Source: Bacteroidota bacterium (GTDB lineage Bacteria; Bacteroidota; Bacteroidia; Sphingobacteriales; Sphingobacteriaceae). Taken from it: a stretch of DNA of 64,000 nucleotides. Each line of letters begins with the position of its first letter. Position 1 is the first letter of the stretch. Of this stretch, positions 1 through 7,729 are shown one piece after another. The stretch is taken from positions 1 to 64,000 of the forward strand of contig JAFDZM010000093.1 of the NCBI GenBank assembly GCA_018266915.1, in the 5' to 3' direction. A program made the position numbers and the translations under genes. Under the pieces are notes generated by a model. That model searched no databases. It worked only from the letters and a program-made list of their open reading frames with translations, and had not been told where the DNA came from.

Positions 1-28
1 TTCAAAAAATATTTGCTTTTAAACACAG

Positions 29-122
29 TTCATTCTGAGCGATAGCGAAGAATCTATTACTATATATCTTGAGTACCCAACAACTTTACGGAATAGATGC
101 TTCACTCTGTTCAGCATGACAA
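29..122. repeat. Inverted repeat, CATTCTGAG family
   Basis: The left arm (29-59) contains CATTCTGAGCGATAGCGAAG followed by AATCTATT. The right arm (91-122) is its imperfect reverse complement: read on the minus strand it gives TTGTCATGCTGAACAGAGTG then AAGCATCTATT. About 31 bases lie between the arms. Sequences of this type (CATTCTGAGCG...GAAGAATCT) are, from general knowledge, widely dispersed in Bacteroidota genomes. The repeat lies in the 299 bases before typA. The rest of that stretch (123-260) shows no convincing gene. Confidence 0.75.
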
Positions 123-267
123 TCCTTAATTAAGTAATTGCTTTTCCTCTAACAATACTGCCACTACCAACTGCCACAGCTACTTCCTTCACCACCCCAA
201 TTGTTAACCCCACATCATTATTCCTTTAATAGTCAGGTTCGCACTTCCGGGTTTGGGAAATAAAACG

Positions 268-275
268 TACCTTTG
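268..275 (+). promoter_or_regulatory. -7 promoter box of typA
   Basis: TACCTTTG matches the Bacteroidota -7 consensus TAnnTTTG exactly. Transcription should begin a few bases downstream, near 279-282, which leaves an approximately 20-base leader with a GGAG stretch before the ATG at 300. No clear TTG at the expected -33 distance was found. Confidence 0.6.
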
Positions 276-299
276 CGCCAAATTTTGGAGCGGCATTTT

Positions 300-2111
300 A
301 TGCAAAAAATCAGGAATATAGCGATTATCGCACACGTTGACCACGGTAAAACCACCCTTGTTGACAAAATTTTACACAGTTGCGCCATTTTCAGGGACAA
401 CCAGGAAACCGGCGAATTGATATTGGATAACAACGACCTGGAGCGTGAACGTGGTATCACCATCGTTTCTAAAAACGTTTCGGTTCGCTACAAGGATGTT
501 AAGATCAACATCATCGATACCCCGGGCCACGCCGATTTTGGCGGCGAGGTGGAACGCGTGTTGAAAATGGCTGACGGTGTGTTGTTATTGTGCGATGCTT
601 TTGAAGGCGCTATGCCGCAAACACGTTTTGTAACGCAAAAGGCATTGTCACTTGGTTTAAAACCGATTGTGGTTGTAAACAAAGTGGATAAAGAAAACTG
701 CCGTCCTGAAGAGGTTTATGAGCAGATATTTGAATTGTTCTTCAACCTGGAGGCTACCGAGGAACAACTGGATTTCCCAGTGATCTACGGTTCGTCGAAA
801 CAAGGCTGGATGAGCACCGACTGGAAAAAACCGACAGAAGATATCTTCCCGTTGATGGATACCATTTTGGAACATATCCCCGCTGCTCCGGAAGTAGACG
901 GTACGCTGCAAATGCAGATCACCTCGCTGGATTACTCATCATTTGTTGGTCGTATCGCTATCGGTCGTGTGGCTCGTGGCGTTATCAAAGAAAATCAGCC
1001 GGTATCGCTTGTAAAACGCGATGGCAAGATCCAGAAATCAAGAATTAAAGAGCTTTACACTTTTGAAGGATTGGGTAAAGTAAAAGTATCCGAAGTGAAA
1101 TCGGGTGATATTTGTGCTGTTGTAGGTATAGAAGGCTTTGAAATAGGTGATACTATTGCTGATTTTGAAAACCCGGAGCAACTTGCGGTAATTAAGATTG
1201 ATGAGCCTACTATGAACATGCTCTTCACCATCAATACTTCACCGTTTTTTGGTAAAGAAGGCAAGTTTGTAACCTCACGCCACCTGCGCGACAGGCTTTA
1301 CAAGGAGATGGAAAAGAACCTGGCGCTGAAGGTTGTTGAAACTGAATCGCCTGATTCATACCTGGTGTATGGTCGTGGTATCCTCCACTTGTCAGTATTG
1401 ATCGAGACCATGCGCCGCGAAGGTTATGAATTACAGGTGGGTCAACCGCAGGTAATTGTGAAAGAGATTGACGGCGTTAAAAATGAGCCGATCGAAACCC
1501 TGATTGTTGATGTTCCTGGTGATGTAGCCGGTAAGGTGATCGAACTGGTAACTCAACGTAAAGGCGAGTTACTGGTAATGGAACCCAAGGGCGACTTACA
1601 GCACTTAGAGTTTGAGATTCCCTCACGCGGTATCATCGGCTTAAGAAATAACGTGCTAACTGCTACTGCAGGTGAAGCTATTATGGCGCACCGCTTTAAA
1701 TCATATGAGCCATGGAAAGGTACTATCCCTGGCCGTTTGAACGGAGTTTTGGTGTCGATGGAAAAAGGCCAGACTACGGCTTACTCTATCGATAAACTGC
1801 AGGATCGCGGCCGTTTCTTTGTTGATCCGGGTGTTGATGTATACGAAGGCCAGGTATTGGGTGAGCACATCCGTGATAACGATTTGGTGATCAACGTGGT
1901 GAAAGGCAAGCAGCTAACCAACATGCGTGCGTCAGGAAGCGATGATAACGTGCGTATTGCTCCGGCTATCAAGTTTTCATTAGAAGAATCAATGGAATAT
2001 ATCCAGGCCGATGAGTACATCGAAGTAACACCTCAAAGCATGCGTTTAAGAAAGATATTCCTTACAGAAAACGAACGCAAAGTGAATTCGAAGAAGTTTG
2101 TGAATCAATAA
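300..2111 (+). CDS. typA: Translational GTPase TypA/BipA
   Basis: Ribosome-associated GTPase of the TypA/BipA family, which assists ribosome assembly and translation under stress. The P-loop AHVDHGKTTL lies near the N-terminus, followed by the switch I region RERGITI, the DTPGHADFGGEVER switch II motif and the NKVD guanine-specificity motif. Elongation-factor domains II, III and V follow, and the BipA-specific C-terminal domain is complete. The length, about 603 residues, is normal. The ATG at 300 is chosen because the protein then begins MQKIRNIAIIAHVDHGKT as in the family. The in-frame TTG at 273 overlaps the -7 promoter box and cannot be in the mRNA. It is a single-gene unit ending in a terminator. 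Confidence 0.97.
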   Translation: MQKIRNIAIIAHVDHGKTTLVDKILHSCAIFRDNQETGELILDNNDLERERGITIVSKNVSVRYKDVKINIIDTPGHADFGGEVERVLKMADGVLLLCDAFEGAMPQTRFVTQKALSLGLKPIVVVNKVDKENCRPEEVYEQIFELFFNLEATEEQLDFPVIYGSSKQGWMSTDWKKPTEDIFPLMDTILEHIPAAPEVDGTLQMQITSLDYSSFVGRIAIGRVARGVIKENQPVSLVKRDGKIQKSRIKELYTFEGLGKVKVSEVKSGDICAVVGIEGFEIGDTIADFENPEQLAVIKIDEPTMNMLFTINTSPFFGKEGKFVTSRHLRDRLYKEMEKNLALKVVETESPDSYLVYGRGILHLSVLIETMRREGYELQVGQPQVIVKEIDGVKNEPIETLIVDVPGDVAGKVIELVTQRKGELLVMEPKGDLQHLEFEIPSRGIIGLRNNVLTATAGEAIMAHRFKSYEPWKGTIPGRLNGVLVSMEKGQTTAYSIDKLQDRGRFFVDPGVDVYEGQVLGEHIRDNDLVINVVKGKQLTNMRASGSDDNVRIAPAIKFSLEESMEYIQADEYIEVTPQSMRLRKIFLTENERKVNSKKFVNQ

Positions 2112-2130
2112 ATGAATATAATAATAATTT

Positions 2131-2166
2131 AAAAGCCTCATTGTGAATAACATTGTGGCTTTTTTG
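2131..2166 (+). terminator. Terminator after typA
   Basis: The stem AAAAGCC (2131-2137) pairs with GGCTTTT (2157-2163), extended by CA/TG after one mismatch, and ends in a T run. It lies 20 bases after the typA stop. Confidence 0.7.
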
Positions 2167-2199
2167 TTGGATTGACTTTTTAGAACCTGGAATTTTTAT

Positions 2200-2207
2200 T
2201 AACTTTC
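2200..2207 (+). promoter_or_regulatory. Probable -7 box of the BIG2 lipoprotein gene
   Basis: TAACTTTC matches seven of eight positions of TAnnTTTG. It lies 26 bases before the ATG at 2234 and just after the typA terminator, so the gene appears to have its own promoter. Confidence 0.45.
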
Positions 2208-2233
2208 GCAATAAAATCTAAATCTTATAACAA

Positions 2234-3472
2234 ATGAAAAATCATTTTCGCGTGCTGCTCCTCATCTTTGGTGTGGCTCTTTCAATTGTTTCGTGTAAGA
2301 AAGACAAGCCGGTAGAGCCAGATCATTCAATTGTACTTCCAATTGATACTTTAAAAGTTTCCACAGGTGAGTCGGTACAACTTACAACAAAAAATTACAG
2401 TGCAGATCAATTAACCTGGACGTCGTCCGATACTGCGATTGTCAAAGTAAATGCAGCTGGGTTAGTAACAGCTTTCAAACAAGGCAATGCCACAATAACC
2501 ATAAAAAGTAAAGCCTACGGAAACACTGCTATTCGCAACGTTGTAGTACAGGAAGCGACTATACTTGGGTTCAGCAATCTTACAATTCCTGCGGCCTCGT
2601 CAAAGCAATTGCTAGGACAACATTATGCACAGTCGGAGTTCACCTGGTCGTCATCTGATACGACCATAGCTACAGTTGGTACTACAGGATTAATAACTGC
2701 TCTTAAACCCGGTAGTGTTACTATAACAATAAAAACAAAGACTTATTCGGTTTCAGAAACGTTGAGTTTAACCGTCACAGATGCTAAATTAACCGATGTG
2801 GGTGTTGGTGCTGATGGATCGGTGTTTGTAGTAGGATCTGATACGGTGAACTCCGCAGGCGATCATAGCATCTTTAAATTTTACAATAGCCAATTCCATA
2901 AAATAGCAAACGGATCGGGCGTTAGAGTAGCGGTATCCCCGCAAGGTGCTCCATGGATAGTCAATAATTCAAACCAGATATTTAATTATTCAGGCGGTGC
3001 ATGGGCGCAGGTAACCGGCTCAGCCAGTGATATTGGTATTGGTGCAAACGGTTCAGTGTTTGCAGTAAGCACCCAGGTAGTAACTGTAACAGGCGGTTAT
3101 GCAATCATTAAGTGGAATGGTTCTGGCTGGGATACGATGCCTTACTCTGCTGGCGTCCGAATCGCAGTAGACCCGTATGGCGTTCCATGGGTGGTTAATT
3201 TATCTAATCTTGCTTATCAGTATGGTGGTTATTTATGGAACCAGATTCCGGGAGTAGCTGCTAATGACGTGACAATAGGCGGTGATGGCTCAGTATACGT
3301 AAGTGGGGCCGATACAGGAGTACCGAGCTATAGCCCGTCAGTTTATAAATATAATGGCGGTATATGGTCACCAGTAACCGGGCCGTCGAATGTTACCGAT
3401 CTGTCTGCAGATGCAAATGGTAAAATTTGGTATCTGGATAAATCAGGAGTGTTACATTCACCAGTAAACTAA
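2234..3472 (+). CDS. Lipoprotein with two BIG2 domains and a propeller-like repeat domain
   Basis: Predicted surface or periplasmic lipoprotein of unknown role. The signal peptide ends in a lipobox (SIVSC, then KKDK). Two BIG2 Ig-like domains occupy roughly residues 34-105 and 108-185, each with the typical W[TS]SSD...I..V...GLVTA pattern. Residues 188-412 hold four or five repeats with GADGSVFVV, GANGSVFAV, GGDGSVYVS and DANGKIWYL strands, alternating with halves of the type APWIVNNSNQIFNYSGGAW. This resembles tectonin-type beta-propellers, which in other proteins bind carbohydrate or lipid A; that function is inferred only from the repeat pattern. It stands alone between two terminators. 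BIG2 plus tectonin-like repeats suggests cell-surface binding. Confidence 0.75.
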   Translation: MKNHFRVLLLIFGVALSIVSCKKDKPVEPDHSIVLPIDTLKVSTGESVQLTTKNYSADQLTWTSSDTAIVKVNAAGLVTAFKQGNATITIKSKAYGNTAIRNVVVQEATILGFSNLTIPAASSKQLLGQHYAQSEFTWSSSDTTIATVGTTGLITALKPGSVTITIKTKTYSVSETLSLTVTDAKLTDVGVGADGSVFVVGSDTVNSAGDHSIFKFYNSQFHKIANGSGVRVAVSPQGAPWIVNNSNQIFNYSGGAWAQVTGSASDIGIGANGSVFAVSTQVVTVTGGYAIIKWNGSGWDTMPYSAGVRIAVDPYGVPWVVNLSNLAYQYGGYLWNQIPGVAANDVTIGGDGSVYVSGADTGVPSYSPSVYKYNGGIWSPVTGPSNVTDLSADANGKIWYLDKSGVLHSPVN

Positions 3473-3500
3473 AGTATTTTAGTAAAATTCAATTATGTCA

Positions 3501-3535
3501 AGCTAAACCTGCTAATTACGGGTTTAGCTTTTTTT
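3501..3535 (+). terminator. Terminator after the BIG2 lipoprotein gene
   Basis: The perfect 9-bp stem AGCTAAACC (3501-3509) / GGTTTAGCT (3521-3529) is followed by a T run. It separates the lipoprotein gene from the polysaccharide genes. Confidence 0.85.
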
Positions 3536-3536
3536 A

Positions 3537-3544
3537 TACCTTTA
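3537..3544 (+). promoter_or_regulatory. Possible -7 box of the flippase gene
   Basis: TACCTTTA matches seven of eight positions of TAnnTTTG, directly after a terminator and 11 bases before the ATG at 3556. It would drive the flippase-methyltransferase-glycosyltransferase run. Confidence 0.4.
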
Positions 3545-3555
3545 CCAACCAAACT

Positions 3556-4893
3556 ATGCGCATACCAGGTATCCCGGGATTTGATCAGGAAGCACTCGAA
3601 AAGTATTTTAAAAATACGGGATGGCTTATGCTGGCACGAGTTGGGAGCCTTGCTATAAAATTCCTTATAAACACTTTTGCCCTTTCCAGTTATTTGGGTG
3701 CGAGGCAATTTGGCGTATTGAACTACCCCACCGCTTTAATGGCCTTCTTCTTAGCATTAGGCGCACTGGGCCTGGATGGTTTTGTAACGCGGGAGTTATT
3801 GGATCACCCTGATAAGAAGGATACCTTATTAGGAACATCCTTCTGGATGAGATTAGTTGCAGGTTTTGGAGTAATTCCATTGGTATATGTTGCCTACACC
3901 ATAGCCAATCATTTAAATCATCTTGATACCCCCTTTCACTATGTCTTTATAGTTGCCTTCACAGCCGTTATACAATCGGTAAATATTATCGATAGTTTTT
4001 TCCAGGCTAAGGTACAGGCAAAAAAGATCATGTATATAAATGTCAGCGGTAACATTATATCTGCTATAGTCAAACTGATATTGATCCTTTTAAAGTTGCC
4101 TCTGATATGGTTTGTGTACTCACTTGTGTTTGATGCAGCATTGATAGCGGCGGGTTATATTATATCTTATCTCAATAGTGGTAATACCATTTCCAAATGG
4201 AAATATGATTCGAGTATTGCTACTTATCTTCTAAAACATTCCTGGCCGTTGGCTTTTTCGGCCATACTGGTTTCTCTTTATATGAAGATTGATCAGGTGA
4301 TGATACCAATCTATTTAAAAACAAGTGAATTAGGTATTTATTCAACAGTAGCAAATCTCAGCGAAAGCTGGTATTTTATCCCGGTGGCCATCGTGACGTC
4401 TGTTTTTCCGGCGATTATGCATGCCAGGCGCACGGACACAGATAGGTATAAAAAAAGATTGCAAAACATGTACGACCTGATGGTGGTTATCAGTATGGCG
4501 ATTGCGCTTTTTATGACTTTCGCCTCTAAATTTATATATCATATTGCTTACTCCAGGCACCCTGAATTTTGGTCGGGAGCCCCGGTATTGGCAGTGCATG
4601 TTTGGGCAGGGGTGTTTGTATTTCTGGGAAGTGCAAGCGGGCAATACCTTATTGCAGAAGGTTATACTAAAATATCGATGCTGAGAACCGGCGTAGGTGC
4701 AATAGTAAATATCGTTCTAAATATATTTTGGTTGCCCAGGTATGGGATATTAGGTGCTGCCTATGCAACTTTGGCAGCATATGGCATAGCTACTTTTTTT
4801 ATTGTTTTCATACCAAAAACAAGGGAGCAAGGTTTGCTTATGTTAAGGTCATTATTTTTAATTTCGTTGTTTCAAAAAATTAATAAACGTTGA
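3556..4893 (+). CDS. Oligosaccharide flippase (Wzx/MVF-type)
   Basis: Polytopic inner-membrane protein of the polysaccharide biosynthesis (MATE/MVF-like) superfamily, expected to flip lipid-linked oligosaccharide to the periplasm. The N-terminal region reads NTGWLMLARVGSLAIKFLIN, typical of Wzx-like flippases, and 12 or more hydrophobic helices follow across 445 residues. It has its own candidate promoter after a terminator and leads a run of envelope glycan genes. The stop TGA overlaps the TTG start of the next gene by three bases, so the two are translationally coupled. The substrate cannot be read from the sequence. A second, diverged flippase lies at 49756-51243. Confidence 0.88.
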   Translation: MRIPGIPGFDQEALEKYFKNTGWLMLARVGSLAIKFLINTFALSSYLGARQFGVLNYPTALMAFFLALGALGLDGFVTRELLDHPDKKDTLLGTSFWMRLVAGFGVIPLVYVAYTIANHLNHLDTPFHYVFIVAFTAVIQSVNIIDSFFQAKVQAKKIMYINVSGNIISAIVKLILILLKLPLIWFVYSLVFDAALIAAGYIISYLNSGNTISKWKYDSSIATYLLKHSWPLAFSAILVSLYMKIDQVMIPIYLKTSELGIYSTVANLSESWYFIPVAIVTSVFPAIMHARRTDTDRYKKRLQNMYDLMVVISMAIALFMTFASKFIYHIAYSRHPEFWSGAPVLAVHVWAGVFVFLGSASGQYLIAEGYTKISMLRTGVGAIVNIVLNIFWLPRYGILGAAYATLAAYGIATFFIVFIPKTREQGLLMLRSLFLISLFQKINKR

Positions 4894-5537
4894 GCAAAAT
4901 TTCATCATTGCTGCAGGTTCTGAGTCAACCTAAACGACTGAAATCGTTATTGTCATTTAACAGCAAAGGGTATCTGAAGGATATCGGTTGGTTCAAAGCG
5001 TTTGACACCCGGTCTCCCATTGACGAGTTTGGTGATCCGATCCCATGGGTAACTTATTCCTTTATTGATTTTATAAGGGGCAGACTGAATAAGCAGCATG
5101 CTGTTTTTGAATTCGGCTCTGGTAATTCGACATTCTTTTATGCGAAATATGCAGGCGTTGTCGTTTCTGTAGAACACGATAAAGAGTGGTATGATAAAAT
5201 AGTGAGCAAAAAGCCTGAGAACTCGGAGATGATCTTTTGCGAGCTGACCCGCGGCGGCGACTATTCCATTATGCCTGTTAAACTGGAAGAAAAGTTCGAC
5301 ATCATTATAGTTGACGGACGCGACAGGGTGAATTGTGCTACCAGGGCGGTAGATGCTTTATCGCCAAATGGTGTGATCGTATTAGATGATTCTGAAAGGG
5401 AGAAATATAAACCGGCGATTGATTTTTTAGTGAAGAATGGCTTTAAACATCTTGCGTTTAGCGGGATATCGCCGGGTCTGTTCTATCTTAAATCAACTTC
5501 GGTATTTTATAAGGATGATAATTGTTTGGGTATTTGA
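4890..5537 (+). CDS. SAM-dependent methyltransferase-like protein
   Basis: Class I methyltransferase-like fold of 215 residues. The SAM-binding motif I FEFGSGNSTFFYAKYAG is at about residues 70-86, motif II has the acidic end VVSVEHD, and IIIVDGRDRV precedes the VDALSPNGVIVLDDSE strand. The substrate is unknown; the neighbours suggest a glycan. The start is a TTG at 4890 whose last two bases lie in the TGA of the upstream flippase (TTGA overlap). No ATG is available before motif I, so a TTG start is likely. The gene ends two bases before the ATG of the next gene. Confidence 0.75.
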   Translation: MSKISSLLQVLSQPKRLKSLLSFNSKGYLKDIGWFKAFDTRSPIDEFGDPIPWVTYSFIDFIRGRLNKQHAVFEFGSGNSTFFYAKYAGVVVSVEHDKEWYDKIVSKKPENSEMIFCELTRGGDYSIMPVKLEEKFDIIIVDGRDRVNCATRAVDALSPNGVIVLDDSEREKYKPAIDFLVKNGFKHLAFSGISPGLFYLKSTSVFYKDDNCLGI

Positions 5538-5539
5538 TT

Positions 5540-6313
5540 ATGGCAGCAGAGATCATCAGCGATAACGTTAAAATAGCATACGACGAGTTTTACCAAAAAC
5601 ACGACGAAGCCTGGCGCATGCTCAGCGCTAAATATAAAGCGCAACATATTGTTGACGTTTGCAAAGGGCATTCCTTCAACAAAGTGTTGGAAGTAGGTGC
5701 AGGAGACGGAAGCATATTGAAAATATTGGTCGATCAGAATTTTGCTCCGGAAATGCATGCGGTAGAAATATCAGAGAGCGGCGTAGAGCATATCAAAGCC
5801 CGGAATATAGCGAACCTGAAATCAGTACAGATATTTGATGGCTACTGTTTGCCTTTTGAAGATGATAGTTTTGATCTGATCATTTTGTCGCACGTTTTGG
5901 AGCATGTGGAGCACGAACGTTTATTATTGCGGGAGTTGAGACGGGTTGCTAAATACTTTGTTATTGAAGTCCCGCGCGATTATAAGGCAGGTGTGGATAA
6001 CAGGATAAAACATTTTCTGGCTTACGGGCATATTAATGTATATACCCCGACTTCATTACGATACTTGCTGAAGACCGAGGGTTTTGAGATTGAGGCAGAC
6101 CTGACTTCGATGATCGAACCGGAGGTGACAAAATTTAATACATACATTAACCAAAAGAAGCCCAAAAGCTTTGTTGCCGATCTGAAGATCAATTCGGAAT
6201 ATGCGGTAAAAAAGAGTTTGGTAAGCCTGTTTGGTAAAAAGGCGAGCGAAAAACTGGCAAATGCTTACACGGTACTTTGTAAAAAAGCAGATCACCAGGT
6301 AGAAATATTCTAA
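5540..6313 (+). CDS. Class I SAM-dependent methyltransferase (Methyltransf_11 type)
   Basis: The motif I strand VLEVGAGDGSILKIL, the acidic loop MHAVEISESG and the post-I region LPFEDDSFDLIILSHVLEHV are those of the UbiE/Methyltransf_11 family. The ATG at 5540 is chosen over the TTG at 5522, which would overlap the upstream gene, because the upstream TGA ends at 5537 and leaves only two bases. The protein is 257 residues. Tight spacing on both sides (2 and 9 bases) puts it in an operon with the flippase and the following glycosyltransferase, so a glycan or lipid carrier is the likely target. Function beyond methyl transfer is not known. Confidence 0.82.
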   Translation: MAAEIISDNVKIAYDEFYQKHDEAWRMLSAKYKAQHIVDVCKGHSFNKVLEVGAGDGSILKILVDQNFAPEMHAVEISESGVEHIKARNIANLKSVQIFDGYCLPFEDDSFDLIILSHVLEHVEHERLLLRELRRVAKYFVIEVPRDYKAGVDNRIKHFLAYGHINVYTPTSLRYLLKTEGFEIEADLTSMIEPEVTKFNTYINQKKPKSFVADLKINSEYAVKKSLVSLFGKKASEKLANAYTVLCKKADHQVEIF

Positions 6314-6322
6314 TTCATTACG

Positions 6323-7240
6323 ATGCAGAACCTTGCGCCCATAGCCTTATTTGTATATAACCGGCCTGAACACACGCGCCGTACCATCAGCTATTTGCAA
6401 AAAAATCTGCTGGCTGAAGAGTCGCGTTTGTTTATCTTTTCTGATGGTCCAAAAACGGATGCAGATAAAGCAAAGGTGGAGGAGGTGCGGCAACTGGCGA
6501 AAAGCGTAACCGGCTTTAAGTCGGTAAAGGTGATTGCCAGAAATGAAAACCTGGGGTTAGCCAATTCTATAATCAGCGGCGTAACCAAGCTGGTAAATGA
6601 ATATGATAAGGTGATCGTTTTTGAGGATGATTTGCTTTCATCGTCTTATGCTTTGCAATATTTCAACGAGGCGCTTAACCGCTATGCTAACGAAGATAAG
6701 GTGATGCATATTGGCGGTTATATGTATGACCTGAAAGAAAAAGATCTGCCCGAAACCTTCTTTTACCGTGCTGCAACCAGTTGGGGTTGGGCAACCTGGG
6801 CTCGCGCCTGGAAACATTTTGAACCAGACATCGATAAACTGACCAAACAGTTTAGCAAACCAGGCATCCTGCGGTTTTCCATAGAAGGTACGATGAACTT
6901 TTGGAAACAGATGCGTGAATTCAAAGCAGGTAAAAACAATTCATGGGCCATACGCTGGTATGCATCGATATTTCTGAAGGATGGGTTAACATTGAACCCT
7001 GCACATTCGCTCATTAATAACATTGGTCATGATGGCACAGGCGTACATTCTAACATAGAAAAGATGTATGATGTGCAAATATCCCGGAAACCGGTAAAAC
7101 ATTTCCCTACTGAAATAAAAGAAAATGAAAAGGCCTATGCTGCTATTCGTCATTTCCTGAGCAAACGCAAAGGCAATCTGCTGCAAAGAGGCGTACGTTT
7201 TATGCGCAAAATGCAGGCGAAGTATTTGGTAAAGAAATAA
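6323..7240 (+). CDS. Glycosyltransferase family 2-like protein
   Basis: 305-residue GT-A type glycosyltransferase. The N-terminus PIALFVYNRPEHTRRTI is the nucleotide-sugar entry strand, NENLGLANSIISGV is a GT2 signature, and the VIVFEDDLLSS acidic motif is the metal/nucleotide-sugar site. The conserved YRAATSWGWATWARAW block is typical of Bacteroidota sugar transferases near O-antigen or EPS loci. It is the last gene of the plus-strand run starting at 3556, and the next gene faces it with a 9-base gap. Donor and acceptor sugars are unknown. Confidence 0.85.
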   Translation: MQNLAPIALFVYNRPEHTRRTISYLQKNLLAEESRLFIFSDGPKTDADKAKVEEVRQLAKSVTGFKSVKVIARNENLGLANSIISGVTKLVNEYDKVIVFEDDLLSSSYALQYFNEALNRYANEDKVMHIGGYMYDLKEKDLPETFFYRAATSWGWATWARAWKHFEPDIDKLTKQFSKPGILRFSIEGTMNFWKQMREFKAGKNNSWAIRWYASIFLKDGLTLNPAHSLINNIGHDGTGVHSNIEKMYDVQISRKPVKHFPTEIKENEKAYAAIRHFLSKRKGNLLQRGVRFMRKMQAKYLVKK

Positions 7241-7249
7241 TACTATTTA

Positions 7250-7729
7250 CTAACCAAATAATTTTTCAAGATTCTTATAACCAGCGATTATGACAATGTC
7301 TTTTGGACTTTTGTTAACATTGTTTTGGTGATTAGGGTCTGCTCCATTATCTAAAAACAATTTCACCATATCAAACCTATCTCCTCTACCCTTATCATTG
7401 AAAGTTGCAGTCCATAAAGGTTGATTACCATATTTATCTTGAATAGTTAGATCACCATCGTTTTTTAACAACAACTCAGCTAAATAAAGTTGCCCATATG
7501 TTGCAACATAATGCAAGGCAGTTAACCCATCTTTATCTTGCAAATTGACGTTAATGGCTGAATTAATAAGCAATTCAGCCATTGTATTAAGATCTCTGGC
7601 ACAACAAATATGTAAGGCTGAGTAGCCAAATTTATTATAAATGTTTATTTCAAATTCAGACGTAATTAAGCTTTTAACAGCATCTAGCTGATTACTTTCG
7701 ACCCAATCAAAGAAATTTTCCGAATTCAT
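7250..7729 (-). CDS. Ankyrin-repeat protein
   Basis: 159 residues with four ankyrin repeats (for example FGYSALHICCARDLNTMAEL, then DGLTALHYVATYGQLYLAEL, then YGNQPLWTATFNDKGRGDRF). There is no signal peptide, so it is probably cytosolic. Its ATG shares the last A of the tricorn protease TAA stop (TAATG), so it is translationally coupled to the protease gene. The coding sequence is visibly richer in A+T than its neighbours, which may reflect a foreign origin. Partner and role are unknown; ankyrin repeats bind proteins. Confidence 0.8.
   Translation of the reverse strand: MNSENFFDWVESNQLDAVKSLITSEFEINIYNKFGYSALHICCARDLNTMAELLINSAINVNLQDKDGLTALHYVATYGQLYLAELLLKNDGDLTIQDKYGNQPLWTATFNDKGRGDRFDMVKLFLDNGADPNHQNNVNKSPKDIVIIAGYKNLEKLFG

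Noticed and set aside
133..215. Minus-strand frame with a GTG start and GGA upstream, about 27 codons (GLTIGVVKEVAVAVGSGSIV and so on)
   Set aside because: Too short, no recognisable family, and it lies in a spacer next to a repeat; the valine-rich pattern can arise from biased base composition.
273..299. TTG start giving nine extra residues at the N-terminus of TypA
   Set aside because: The TTG is part of the -7 promoter box TACCTTTG and so lies upstream of the transcript start.
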